Origin: JBOHHR01 sp050740975
GTDB lineage: Bacteria > Pseudomonadota > Gammaproteobacteria > JBOHHR01
Direction of reading: 5' to 3'
DNA length: 8,581 nt
NCBI GenBank assembly: GCA_050740975.1
Contig: JBOIEE010000072.1
Location: forward strand, 1-8,581
Numbering within the stretch: position 1 is the stretch's first letter; every line of letters begins with the position of its first letter. The notes beneath the pieces were generated by a model. The model was given only the letters and a program-made list of their open reading frames with translations, made no database searches and had not been told where the DNA came from. The translations under genes were made by a program, and so were the position numbers. Shown here piece after piece: positions 1-6,338 of the stretch.

Positions 1-1325
1 AGCGGCAGTTGCACCAAGAGCGGAATCGCAAGCGGCAACCACAAGGTGGCCTGATTAAACCCGAGCTGGACCGAGGCGGCATACAGCGCGGCAAAGGTCA
101 GAGCGATAGGGACACCCGCCATAGCGGGGAGGAGGTAGACGGTAAAACCCATGGTAAGGCCGAATGCCATTAGGATCGCCGCCGTCATCGACGACGTGCT
201 TGGCCGAAGCCAACAATCCGTCAAAAGATTCCCGAACGCCGTCGCGGCGATCTCGACCCCGCTCAAATCCACACCATCGTCTCGGGTAAACACGGTATAA
301 TGCCTGTCCGGTTGTCCAGGATCGTATAAATCAGAATATCCGACAAAGACGATCTTTTTGGTGAAGTCAAGCGCTTCCCGATTCGGCGCATCGCCCTTGA
401 CGACGGCGTGATAGGGAATGGTGGTAATGGTTCCCGGTGGCCCATAGAAGTTTAGATAGCGATGGTCACCCCCTTGATAAAGGCTCACCAGCGCTTGCAT
501 GAGCTGCCGCTCCGTTGGCTCCAGCTTGTCCGCTCCATCTAAGGCGTAACGCAGCTTGGTGCCAAGCTCTGGGTCTTGCTTGAAGCTTTGTCGCTGCTGG
601 CGCATCAGTTCCCGGATCTGGGGCGCCTGAGATAAGTCGTCGGCTTTAGGCGGCAAAGCTTCGGCGCGTGCGGCACCCACTTCGGCTAAAAGCTGTAGCC
701 ATCGCCGGTAACTGGCTAGAGCGTGGATCTGCAATGCCACGGCAGGTGCTGTCGGCGCGTCACCGAGACTGGGTTTAAAGGCCCAAAACCCGTGAACGGC
801 GGCCTCCATCTTCGGCAAGGGAAAGGGACCCAGCCCCTTAGCCACCTCCACCAAACGCGGCATGGGCGGGATGAGCTGTTCGACCCAGACGAAACCCTTA
901 TGCCTTCCCTTGCGATCGGCGATGGGTTGCCGCTTTCCGCTAAGTTTCTCGACCAGCACCACCCGATCGGAATCGGCGATGGCCTGGGCAAAAGCCAGAT
1001 CGTGTTCCCGCAGTTTAGGTCTCTCAAAATCAAAGTCGAACACGATGACCGACGCGCCCCGCTCCACCAGTCGCTCGATCAGCCGGGCATGTACCGATCG
1101 CGGCCACTCCCGAGGCAAGGCAGAAAGCCCAAGATGGGTTCCGGTTTGGTCGTCGATCCCTACTACGACCACCTCTGGCGGGGGCTCGATAGCGCCTCTG
1201 AGCTGAAACAACCACCTCAACCCGACACCCTGCTCGAAGTCGGCGCCCAGGGGCATTAACCCCAGGATGGTGCCCGTGAGGGCCGTAGCGATCCCAGCAA
1301 TAAGCGCTTTTAACCAGCGGCGCAT
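1..1325 (-). CDS. CHASE2-domain membrane sensor protein (3' part beyond window edge)
   Basis: The frame is open from the ATG at 1325 to position 1 (441 codons plus two bases), so the C-terminus is missing. Residues 5-25 form an N-terminal membrane helix. Residues about 50-375 match the extracytoplasmic CHASE2 sensor: an early EVVVVGIDD strand, VIVFDFDFERP near 93-103, LNFYGPPG at 291-298, KKIVFVGYSD at 323-332 and GVEIAATAFGNLL at 356-368. Three hydrophobic helices follow (about 378-397, 399-419, 424 onward), the usual CHASE2 layout. In this family the missing cytoplasmic part is typically an adenylate/guanylate cyclase, a Ser/Thr kinase or a histidine kinase; none is visible here. The start is fixed by an in-frame TAG 12 bases upstream, but its ribosome site is weak. 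It lies 73 bases downstream of a cyclic-nucleotide-binding gene on the same strand, which makes a cyclase output plausible by inference only. Confidence 0.88.
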   Translation of the reverse strand, partial: MRRWLKALIAGIATALTGTILGLMPLGADFEQGVGLRWLFQLRGAIEPPPEVVVVGIDDQTGTHLGLSALPREWPRSVHARLIERLVERGASVIVFDFDFERPKLREHDLAFAQAIADSDRVVLVEKLSGKRQPIADRKGRHKGFVWVEQLIPPMPRLVEVAKGLGPFPLPKMEAAVHGFWAFKPSLGDAPTAPAVALQIHALASYRRWLQLLAEVGAARAEALPPKADDLSQAPQIRELMRQQRQSFKQDPELGTKLRYALDGADKLEPTERQLMQALVSLYQGGDHRYLNFYGPPGTITTIPYHAVVKGDAPNREALDFTKKIVFVGYSDLYDPGQPDRHYTVFTRDDGVDLSGVEIAATAFGNLLTDCWLRPSTSSMTAAILMAFGLTMGFTVYLLPAMAGVPIALTFAALYAASVQLGFNQATLWLPLAIPLLVQLP

Positions 1326-1398
1326 AGAAGTAGCTACGATTGAGTTGTGGCGAACTTGCCTTGCGAGTAGCCTGATGGCAAAGAGTCTTTTAGGTCCT

Positions 1399-1755
1399 TC
1401 ACGCTTTATCAGTCATAAAGCGCAGTTTATGCGCCAGCTCCCGCATCACATGCACCGCGAAGAAGGGGCTTTGCTGCACCATGAACAGGAACCGCTTCTC
1501 ATCCACCGGCGCTAACCGGCATCGACTCAAGGCCATGGCGCTCGCGCTGCGCGGGCCCGAATCGATCAACGCCATCTCGCCCAGGAGGTCTCCAGGCCCC
1601 AACTTGTTGACCGCTTGTCCATGCGCCCGGATCTCTACCTCCCCTTCGAGCACAACGTACATCACGCGACCCGGTTGTCCTTGCTCGAAGATCGTCGCCC
1701 CGGCCGGGTATTCTTCGACGTTGTCGGCGTTCTTAAATAGATTCAATGTGTTCAC
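1399..1755 (-). CDS. Stand-alone cyclic-nucleotide-binding (CAP_ED/CNB) protein
   Basis: A 118-residue protein that is almost entirely one cNMP-binding beta-roll. The YPAGATIFEQGQPG opening (16-29), the MYVVLEGEVEI strand (32-42) and the phosphate-binding cassette GEMALIDSGPRSASA (59-73) are clear. Glu60 and Arg69, which contact ribose and phosphate in CAP-like domains, are present, so ligand binding looks intact. There is no helix-turn-helix, kinase or channel part, so it cannot act like Crp itself and probably works through a partner. I chose the GTG start at 1755 because GGAGGAAGG lies 3-11 bases upstream. The frame stays open to an ATG at 1842, but those 29 extra residues do not resemble the family. 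A -10-like TATAGA (minus strand, 1794-1789) lacks a clear -35. The CHASE2 gene follows on the same strand and could share a transcript. Confidence 0.9.
   Translation of the reverse strand: MNTLNLFKNADNVEEYPAGATIFEQGQPGRVMYVVLEGEVEIRAHGQAVNKLGPGDLLGEMALIDSGPRSASAMALSRCRLAPVDEKRFLFMVQQSPFFAVHVMRELAHKLRFMTDKA
1402..1422 (-). other. Perfect 8-bp stem-loop over the CNB stop codon
   Basis: CGCTTTAT (1402-1409) and ATAAAGCG (1415-1422) are exact inverted repeats around a 5-base loop. The hairpin forms the last codons of the cNMP-binding gene and ends next to its TGA. No T-run follows on the minus strand, so it is not a standard intrinsic terminator. It could pause transcription, protect the 3' end or separate the two messages. 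Confidence 0.5.
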
Positions 1756-1860
1756 TGTCCTTCCTCCGAGAAAGCTATTCCACGAGACTCTATAGTGTGT
1801 CGAAGATCCTGTCTTTCGGCAACGGGCTGGGAAGGCGCTCATTTGGCGAGGGGGGGGTCT

Positions 1861-1918
1861 GCACTATTGAAGTGCGCTTTCAGTGCCCCTAGCGCTGAAA
1901 TCATGCTGGGAACAGCAT
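1861..1918. other. Block of three consecutive stem-loops in the divergent gap
   Basis: Three inverted repeats lie head to tail with 2-base spacers. The first is GCACT (1861-1865) / AGTGC (1871-1875). The second is TTTCAGTGC (1878-1886) / GCGCTGAAA (1892-1900), nine pairs with one G-U when read as plus-strand RNA. The third is ATGCTG (1903-1908) / CAGCAT (1913-1918), closing a GGAA loop, which is a GNRA tetraloop in plus-strand RNA. The block lies between the cNMP-binding gene (minus) and the metallo-hydrolase gene (plus), just upstream of the promoter proposed for the latter. Its role is unknown. A structured leader, a small RNA or a protein-binding site are all possible. Confidence 0.45.
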
Positions 1919-1928
1919 TAGTGGCCGG

Positions 1929-1957
1929 TTAACGCACGTAAGGCCTTGATCAATAAT
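1929..1957 (+). promoter_or_regulatory. Candidate sigma-70-type promoter for the metallo-hydrolase gene
   Basis: TTAACG (1929-1934) and AATAAT (1952-1957) are separated by 17 bases and match the -35 and -10 consensus at 4/6 and 5/6. Transcription would start near 1964, about 10 bases before the ATG at 1974. That start would place the AGGGA ribosome site (1962-1966) at the very 5' end of the message, so either the promoter or this start codon may be wrong. Confidence 0.4.
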
Positions 1958-1973
1958 CATTAGGGATCGATAA

Positions 1974-2822
1974 ATGGCCACCGTTCAGGTATCCTTAGAA
2001 GGTCACCTAAATTCGCTGAGCATACCTGCCATGATCGTCGAGCAGATTTTCACTGGGAACGCGTATCGCAACTTTAACTACCTGATCGCGTGCGAGGATA
2101 CCGGAGAGGCATTGGCTATTGACCCCTTCGATCACGAAAAATGCTTGAACCGAGCAAGGGAAAGGGGCTGGAGCATCACCCAGATCCTCAACACCCACGA
2201 GCACGGCGACCATACCGGCGGCAATCGCGCGATGCACGCCGCGACCGGTGCGCGTTTGCTCGCACATTGCAAGGCAAAGTCCAAGATCCCCGGCCTGGAC
2301 CGAGGCTTGGCAGCGGGGGATATTATCCGCGTGGGTAAGACCGTGGAGCTGGAGTGTTTAGATACCCCTGGCCACACCATGAGCCATGTTTGCTTGTTAG
2401 CGCATGCCTCGACCCCGGCGCTCTTCTGCGGCGATACGCTGTTCAACGCCGGCGCAGGGAACTGCCATAACGGTGGCCATCCTGAGGCTTTGTATTCGAC
2501 CTTTGTAGATCAATTGGTAAAGCTGCCGGAACATACGCGTGTCTATCCCGGACACGATTATATCGAAAAAAACTTGTGCTTTACCCTGGACCGCGAACCC
2601 GACAACGCCGCCGCCGCCGCGCTGCTGGCCCAGGTGCGGGGTCAAAACCCGTATGCTCCTTTTGTTTCCACCTTGGCCACCGAGAAAGCGGTCAATACGT
2701 TTTTTCGCTTGCACAGCGTCACCGTGATCGCAAAATTGAAAGAACGGTTCCCTGACCTTCCTGAGGCACCGGACGCGAAAACCGTGTTCCTAAGACTGCG
2801 CGAGCTACGTAATCGCTGGTGA
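1974..2822 (+). CDS. Metallo-beta-lactamase-fold hydrolase, glyoxalase II-like (hydroxyacylglutathione hydrolase)
   Basis: A 282-residue soluble protein with the binuclear metal site of the glyoxalase II family: THEHGDH at 74-80 (His75, His77, Asp79, His80), His134 in TPGHT, Asp154 in CGDTLF and His194 in YPGHD. The C-terminal helical region includes VNTFFRL (240-246), resembling the NPFLR-type substrate-contact segment of glyoxalase II. The expected reaction is hydrolysis of S-lactoylglutathione to lactate and glutathione. The loop after Asp154 reads NAGAGNCHNGG, where human glyoxalase II has a Lys/Tyr glutathione-contact pair, so the substrate could differ. AGGGA seven bases upstream supports the start at 1974. 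The family's usual N-terminus begins nearer Met20 (2031), which would give 263 residues. It is divergent from the cNMP-binding gene, and the DUF488 gene follows after 54 bases. Confidence 0.88.
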   Translation: MATVQVSLEGHLNSLSIPAMIVEQIFTGNAYRNFNYLIACEDTGEALAIDPFDHEKCLNRARERGWSITQILNTHEHGDHTGGNRAMHAATGARLLAHCKAKSKIPGLDRGLAAGDIIRVGKTVELECLDTPGHTMSHVCLLAHASTPALFCGDTLFNAGAGNCHNGGHPEALYSTFVDQLVKLPEHTRVYPGHDYIEKNLCFTLDREPDNAAAAALLAQVRGQNPYAPFVSTLATEKAVNTFFRLHSVTVIAKLKERFPDLPEAPDAKTVFLRLRELRNRW

Positions 2823-2876
2823 CACAAACCCCAAGTATTCTGTTTAAGTCAACGTTAGCATTGGGACAGGTAACGG

Positions 2877-3299
2877 GTGGGGATCTATTGCAAGAAGACA
2901 GTCTACGAAGCGCCGGCCGCTGAAGACGGAATGCGTCTTATCGTCATGCGTCGTTACCCACGGGGTGTGTCTAAATCCAAAGTCCACGCCTGGGTTCCGG
3001 CGCTGGCACCGAGCTTGCTGCTCGTGCACTGGTACCATGAACAGCTGAAGGCGATAGAGGCGCAGTGGAAACGCAGCGACCCAGGCCGCCACGAGCAAGA
3101 AATCGCGCGCTTTTGGAAGATATACAGTGGGCGTTACTGTCGTGAAATGAAAGAGCAACGCCATTTGATCGCGTTCTTCGCTTCTTTACACCGAGACTTC
3201 AACCTCCCGTTCACCTTGCTTTGCGCTTGCCCGGACTATCGCATTTGTCATCGCAGTCTGCTCGCTCAGCTCATTGCAGCGGTTCCACCGCACCCGTAG
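2877..3299 (+). CDS. DUF488 family protein
   Basis: A 140-residue protein with the DUF488 signatures: KTVYEAPAAEDGMRLIVMRRYPRGVSK at the N-terminus (7-33, key residues Tyr10, Asp17-Gly18, Arg26 and Pro28-Arg29-Gly30) and LLCACPDYRICHRSLLAQLI near the C-terminus (114-133), with Cys116, Cys118 and the Cys124-His-Arg motif. The biochemical function of the family is not established. The conserved cysteines suggest metal or thiol chemistry, which is inference. There is no signal peptide or membrane helix. The start is a GTG directly after an in-frame TAA at 2871, with ACAGG about 6 bases upstream. The next ATG (residue 19) would remove the conserved N-terminal motif. It could be co-transcribed with the metallo-hydrolase gene upstream. 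Confidence 0.82.
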   Translation: MGIYCKKTVYEAPAAEDGMRLIVMRRYPRGVSKSKVHAWVPALAPSLLLVHWYHEQLKAIEAQWKRSDPGRHEQEIARFWKIYSGRYCREMKEQRHLIAFFASLHRDFNLPFTLLCACPDYRICHRSLLAQLIAAVPPHP

Positions 3300-3318
3300 A
3301 TTAGTGCGCTACCTGCGT

Positions 3319-3347
3319 TTTACCGTTACCCGCGCCATCGCTATAAT
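3319..3347 (+). promoter_or_regulatory. Promoter of lolCD predicting a leaderless message
   Basis: TTTACC (3319-3324), a 17-base spacer and a perfect TATAAT (3342-3347). The first purine at normal start-site distance is the A of the lolC ATG at 3356 (only a run of C lies at 3351-3355). Transcription should therefore begin at or within two bases of the start codon, and no Shine-Dalgarno sequence is present upstream of it. Confidence 0.62.
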
Positions 3348-3355
3348 CCGCCCCC

Positions 3356-4603
3356 ATGTTTAGGCCTCTGGAGATCTACATCGGCTTGCGCTACACGCGC
3401 GCTAAGCGGCGTAATCATTTCATCTCCTTTATCTCGCTGACCTCTATGCTGGGGGTGGCGGTGGGCGTGATGGCCTTGATCACGGTGTTATCGGTCATGA
3501 ACGGATTCGAGAAAGAGCTGCGCGAACGCATCTTAGGGATGACCGCGCATTTATCCGTGGTGGGGCAAAACCGCACTTTGAGCCATTGGCCGCGCGTTGC
3601 GGAATATGTTGCCAAGCACGCCGCGGTACGCGGTACGGCGCCCTTTATCCGCGCCGAGTCCATGATAACCCACGGCGGTGGGGTGCATGGGGTGGTGCTG
3701 CAAGGCGTGCTGCCGGGGCGCGAGCCACAGGTCTCCACAATCGCCGACGAAGTAGTGCTCGGCCGCTTGGACGACCTTAAGCCCGGGCAATTCAATATCC
3801 TGTTAGGACAGGCCCTGGTGACGGCGCTGCAGATCAACGTCGGGGACAAAGTCACCGTCGTCGCTCCCAAATTCAACGCCACTCCTGCGGGCGTGATGCC
3901 TAGGCTCAAGCGTTTTACGGTGAGCGGGATTTTCGAGATCGGGATGCATGAATACGATTCCGCTATGGCTTTTGTGCATATGGACGATGCCGCCAAGCTG
4001 TTTCGGTTGGGACCCGATGTGACTGGGATCCGCGTTAAGCTCGACGATCCGTTCTCTGCGCCCCTGGTGAGCCGCGAGATCGCCGCCGGGCTTCCTTCCC
4101 AATACGGGATCATTGACTGGACCCAATTCCATGCCAATTTTTTCAAGGCCTTGAAGACCGAAAAGGTGGCGATGTTTGTGATCCTCACCTTGATCGTGGC
4201 GGTGGCGGCGTTCAACATCGTGTCCACCCTGGTCATGGTGGTCACGGACAAACAAGCTGACATCGCGATCCTGCGTACCTTGGGGCTGACACCGAGCAGC
4301 GTTATGGCGGTGTTTATGGTCCAGGGAACGCTGATCGGGGTGGTGGGAACTCTGGTCGGAGCGCTCGCGGGGGTCTGGCTATCGCTTAACGCCGAGTGGA
4401 TCGTGAAGGCCATCGAGGCGTTTTTTCAAACCCAGTTCTTACCTCCCGATGTGTATTACATCAGCGATCTCCCCTCCGATCTGAAGTTAAGCGATATCTC
4501 CAGAATCGTGGGGTTGGCTTTTTTGCTCTGTTTGCTCGCGACCTTGTATCCCGCCTGGCGGGCCTCTCGAACCCAGCCCGCCGAGGCTTTGCGTTATGAG
4601 TGA
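3356..4603 (+). CDS. lolC: Lipoprotein-releasing ABC transporter permease LolC (LolC/E family)
   Basis: A 415-residue inner-membrane protein with the LolC/E/F architecture: an N-terminal segment LRYTRAKRRNHFISFIS (11-27), a first membrane helix about 27-50, a large periplasmic domain about 51-268, and three further helices about 271-296, 315-344 and 382-402. It ends in TQPAEALRYE, the same as typical LolC. In the Lol pathway LolCDE extracts mature lipoproteins from the inner membrane and hands them to LolA. The segment 171-187 (PKFNATPAGVMPRLKRF) aligns with the LolC 'hook' that binds LolA. No lolE follows lolD, so this protein may act as a homodimer (LolF-like), which is inference. The start agrees with the family N-terminus. 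The ATG lies directly behind the TATAAT promoter element. It overlaps lolD by 8 bases, so translation is probably coupled. Confidence 0.95.
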   Translation: MFRPLEIYIGLRYTRAKRRNHFISFISLTSMLGVAVGVMALITVLSVMNGFEKELRERILGMTAHLSVVGQNRTLSHWPRVAEYVAKHAAVRGTAPFIRAESMITHGGGVHGVVLQGVLPGREPQVSTIADEVVLGRLDDLKPGQFNILLGQALVTALQINVGDKVTVVAPKFNATPAGVMPRLKRFTVSGIFEIGMHEYDSAMAFVHMDDAAKLFRLGPDVTGIRVKLDDPFSAPLVSREIAAGLPSQYGIIDWTQFHANFFKALKTEKVAMFVILTLIVAVAAFNIVSTLVMVVTDKQADIAILRTLGLTPSSVMAVFMVQGTLIGVVGTLVGALAGVWLSLNAEWIVKAIEAFFQTQFLPPDVYYISDLPSDLKLSDISRIVGLAFLLCLLATLYPAWRASRTQPAEALRYE

Positions 4604-5303
4604 GCCGCGGGTGCTCTGGTGTCGCGATCTACACAAATCCTTCACCGAGGGGGGGCTGAATGTCTCGGTGTTGCGCGGTGTGGATCTGGAAGTGGCGGCC
4701 GGGGAGCGGATCGCTATCGTGGGAGCTTCCGGCGCCGGGAAAAGCACCCTGCTGCATTTGCTGGGCGGTTTAGACCTGCCGAGCAGCGGTGAGGTGTGGA
4801 TAGGGGGGGCCAACATGAACAAGCTCGGCGATGCGGAGCGCGGACGACTGCGCAATCGCACTTTGGGTTTCGTCTACCAGTTCCATCATTTACTGCCGGA
4901 ATTCACCGCCTTGGAGAATGTATCCATGCCTTTATTGATCGGCGGGACTGTGCTCAAAGAGGCGCGAGCGCGGGCGCGCGGGGTGTTGGAAGAGGTTGGT
5001 CTTGGAGAACGGCTCCGGCACAAGCCGGGAGAGCTCTCGGGTGGGGAGCGCCAACGGGCTGCGGTCGCACGGGCGCTCGTGGCGACCCCCCGCTGCGTGC
5101 TTGCCGATGAGCCTACGGGCAACCTCGATCAAAGAACCGCTCGCCAAGTGTTTGAATTGATGCTGCAACTAAACAATGGAGTGGGCTCCACCTTGGTCAT
5201 CGTCACCCACGATTTAGCGCTGGCCGCACGCATGGACCGCGTACTGGAGTTGAATGATGGGGTTCTCAAAGAGCTGCTTCAAGAAAATCGTAATGCGGAC
5301 TGA
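4596..5303 (+). CDS. lolD: Lipoprotein-releasing system ATP-binding protein LolD
   Basis: A 235-residue ABC ATPase with all catalytic motifs: Walker A GASGAGKS (43-50), Q-loop Gln95, signature LSGGERQR (147-154), Walker B CVLADEP (167-173), D-loop GNLD (175-178) and switch His205. The VLRGVDLEVAAGE opening and the QFHHLLPEFTALENVSMPLL segment (95-114) are typical of LolD and the wider MacB/LolD group. It powers lipoprotein release by its LolC-type partner on the cytoplasmic face of the inner membrane. The ATG overlaps the end of lolC, with GAGG 9 bases upstream inside lolC. Two runs of seven G (4649-4655 and 4804-4810) lie in codons for Gly-Gly; the frame is intact. No clear terminator follows. 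Confidence 0.96.
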   Translation: MSEPRVLWCRDLHKSFTEGGLNVSVLRGVDLEVAAGERIAIVGASGAGKSTLLHLLGGLDLPSSGEVWIGGANMNKLGDAERGRLRNRTLGFVYQFHHLLPEFTALENVSMPLLIGGTVLKEARARARGVLEEVGLGERLRHKPGELSGGERQRAAVARALVATPRCVLADEPTGNLDQRTARQVFELMLQLNNGVGSTLVIVTHDLALAARMDRVLELNDGVLKELLQENRNAD

Positions 5304-5444
5304 TCCACCGGTTTTTCCTCCAAACTTCCCCCGGACGTAGCGACAGGTCGAGCTATGGATTTCACTAAACGTTCGCGTATAGAGTGTGAAAGCCAAGACC
5401 TGCCGGCTACCTGGCAACGGCGATTTAGCTATCGAATACACACC

Positions 5445-6338
5445 ATGGGATCCGAACGTTTGCTTCGCTTCGCAACGGTTGCTTCGCTCGCGACGGCTGT
5501 TGTCTTGATCGTTGCCAAACTGATCGCTTGGCTCCTCACCGATTCGGTCAGCGTCGCGGCCTCCCTGGTCGATTCCACCATGGATGCGTTCGCATCCGGG
5601 ATCAACTTGCTTGCCGTGCACTATTCTCTGCAACCGCCCGATGACGAGCACCGCTTCGGTCACGGCAAGGCCGAACCCCTCGCCGGTCTCGCGCAAGCCA
5701 CCTTTATCGGCGGTTCCGCCGCCTTTCTTATCCTGCACGCCATAGACAAGCTGCGGCATCCGCTGCCTATGGAGCACCAAGAGATCGGCATCGGGGTGAT
5801 CGTATTCTCGACCCTGGCCACACTCGGGCTGCTGGCCATTCAGCGCCATGTTGTCCGAAAGACCGGATCCATCGCCGTTAAGGCCGATGCGTTTCACTAT
5901 GCCAGCGATGTGCTAACGAACCTAAGCGTGATCGCCGCTTTGATCCTGTCCCTATTTGGATGGAGCGGCTTAGACCCAATTTTTGGGATCGGCTTCGCAC
6001 TGTATATCCTCTATGCCGCGTGGCGCATAGGGTATGAGGCATTTCAATTGCTCATGGACCACGAGCTGCCCGCTGAGGACCGCGAGCGCATCAAACAGAT
6101 CGCGCTTGCTCATGCACAGGTTCAAGGCGTGCACCAATTGCGCACTCGCCAGTCCGGTCAGACCCGCATCATCCAGTTGCACTTGGGTCTGGACGGCGGC
6201 CTACCCCTCACGCGGTGCCATGCGATCGCCACCGAAGTGGAAGCGGCGATCGAAAGCTCCTTTCCCGATGCAGACATCATCATTCACCAGGATCCGGTGG
6301 CGGTTAAGGAGGTCTTAAAACGTGTTCAGGACGGCTGA
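5445..6338 (+). CDS. Cation diffusion facilitator, FieF/YiiP-like metal efflux transporter
   Basis: A 297-residue inner-membrane transporter that closely follows E. coli FieF. The transport site is Asp43, Asp47, His151 and Asp155 (from LVDSTMD and HYASD). A second site is Asp66, His69 and His73 in DDEHRFGHGKAE. The cytoplasmic domain has VHQLRTRQSGQTR (229-241) and ends near HQDP, with His230, His246, His281 and Asp283 matching the dimer-interface zinc ligands. It should export divalent metal (zinc, possibly ferrous iron) by proton antiport. The Asp-Asp/His-Asp set favours Zn-type transport. I chose the ATG at 5445 because it matches the family N-terminus; an upstream in-frame ATG at 5355 (327 residues, AGG seven bases before) is possible. 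A -10-like TATAGA lies at 5378-5383 between the two starts, without a good -35. The 3' end overlaps the convergent gene by 13 bases. Confidence 0.93.
   Translation: MGSERLLRFATVASLATAVVLIVAKLIAWLLTDSVSVAASLVDSTMDAFASGINLLAVHYSLQPPDDEHRFGHGKAEPLAGLAQATFIGGSAAFLILHAIDKLRHPLPMEHQEIGIGVIVFSTLATLGLLAIQRHVVRKTGSIAVKADAFHYASDVLTNLSVIAALILSLFGWSGLDPIFGIGFALYILYAAWRIGYEAFQLLMDHELPAEDRERIKQIALAHAQVQGVHQLRTRQSGQTRIIQLHLGLDGGLPLTRCHAIATEVEAAIESSFPDADIIIHQDPVAVKEVLKRVQDG

Noticed and set aside
1850..1857. Run of eight G in the divergent gap, a possible phase-variation tract.
   Set aside because: It lies outside any coding region and not between a -35 and -10; there is no evidence for a switch.
3415..4413. 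A 332-codon open frame on the minus strand inside lolC.
   Set aside because: It is the antisense shadow of a well-supported lolC and resembles no protein family; its Ser/Thr/Ile/Pro-rich composition is typical of antisense frames.
5304..5354. Stretch after lolD examined for a terminator.
   Set aside because: CCGG followed by T's has no matching stem of useful length, so read-through into the metal transporter cannot be excluded.
5460..5488. Direct repeat TTGCTTCGCT, twice, 19 bases apart.
   Set aside because: It lies inside the transporter coding region, out of codon phase, and is explained by its Ala/Leu-rich membrane helix.
5214..5897. A 227-codon open frame on the minus strand.
   Set aside because: It is antisense to the end of lolD and the metal transporter, both of which have full catalytic motifs.
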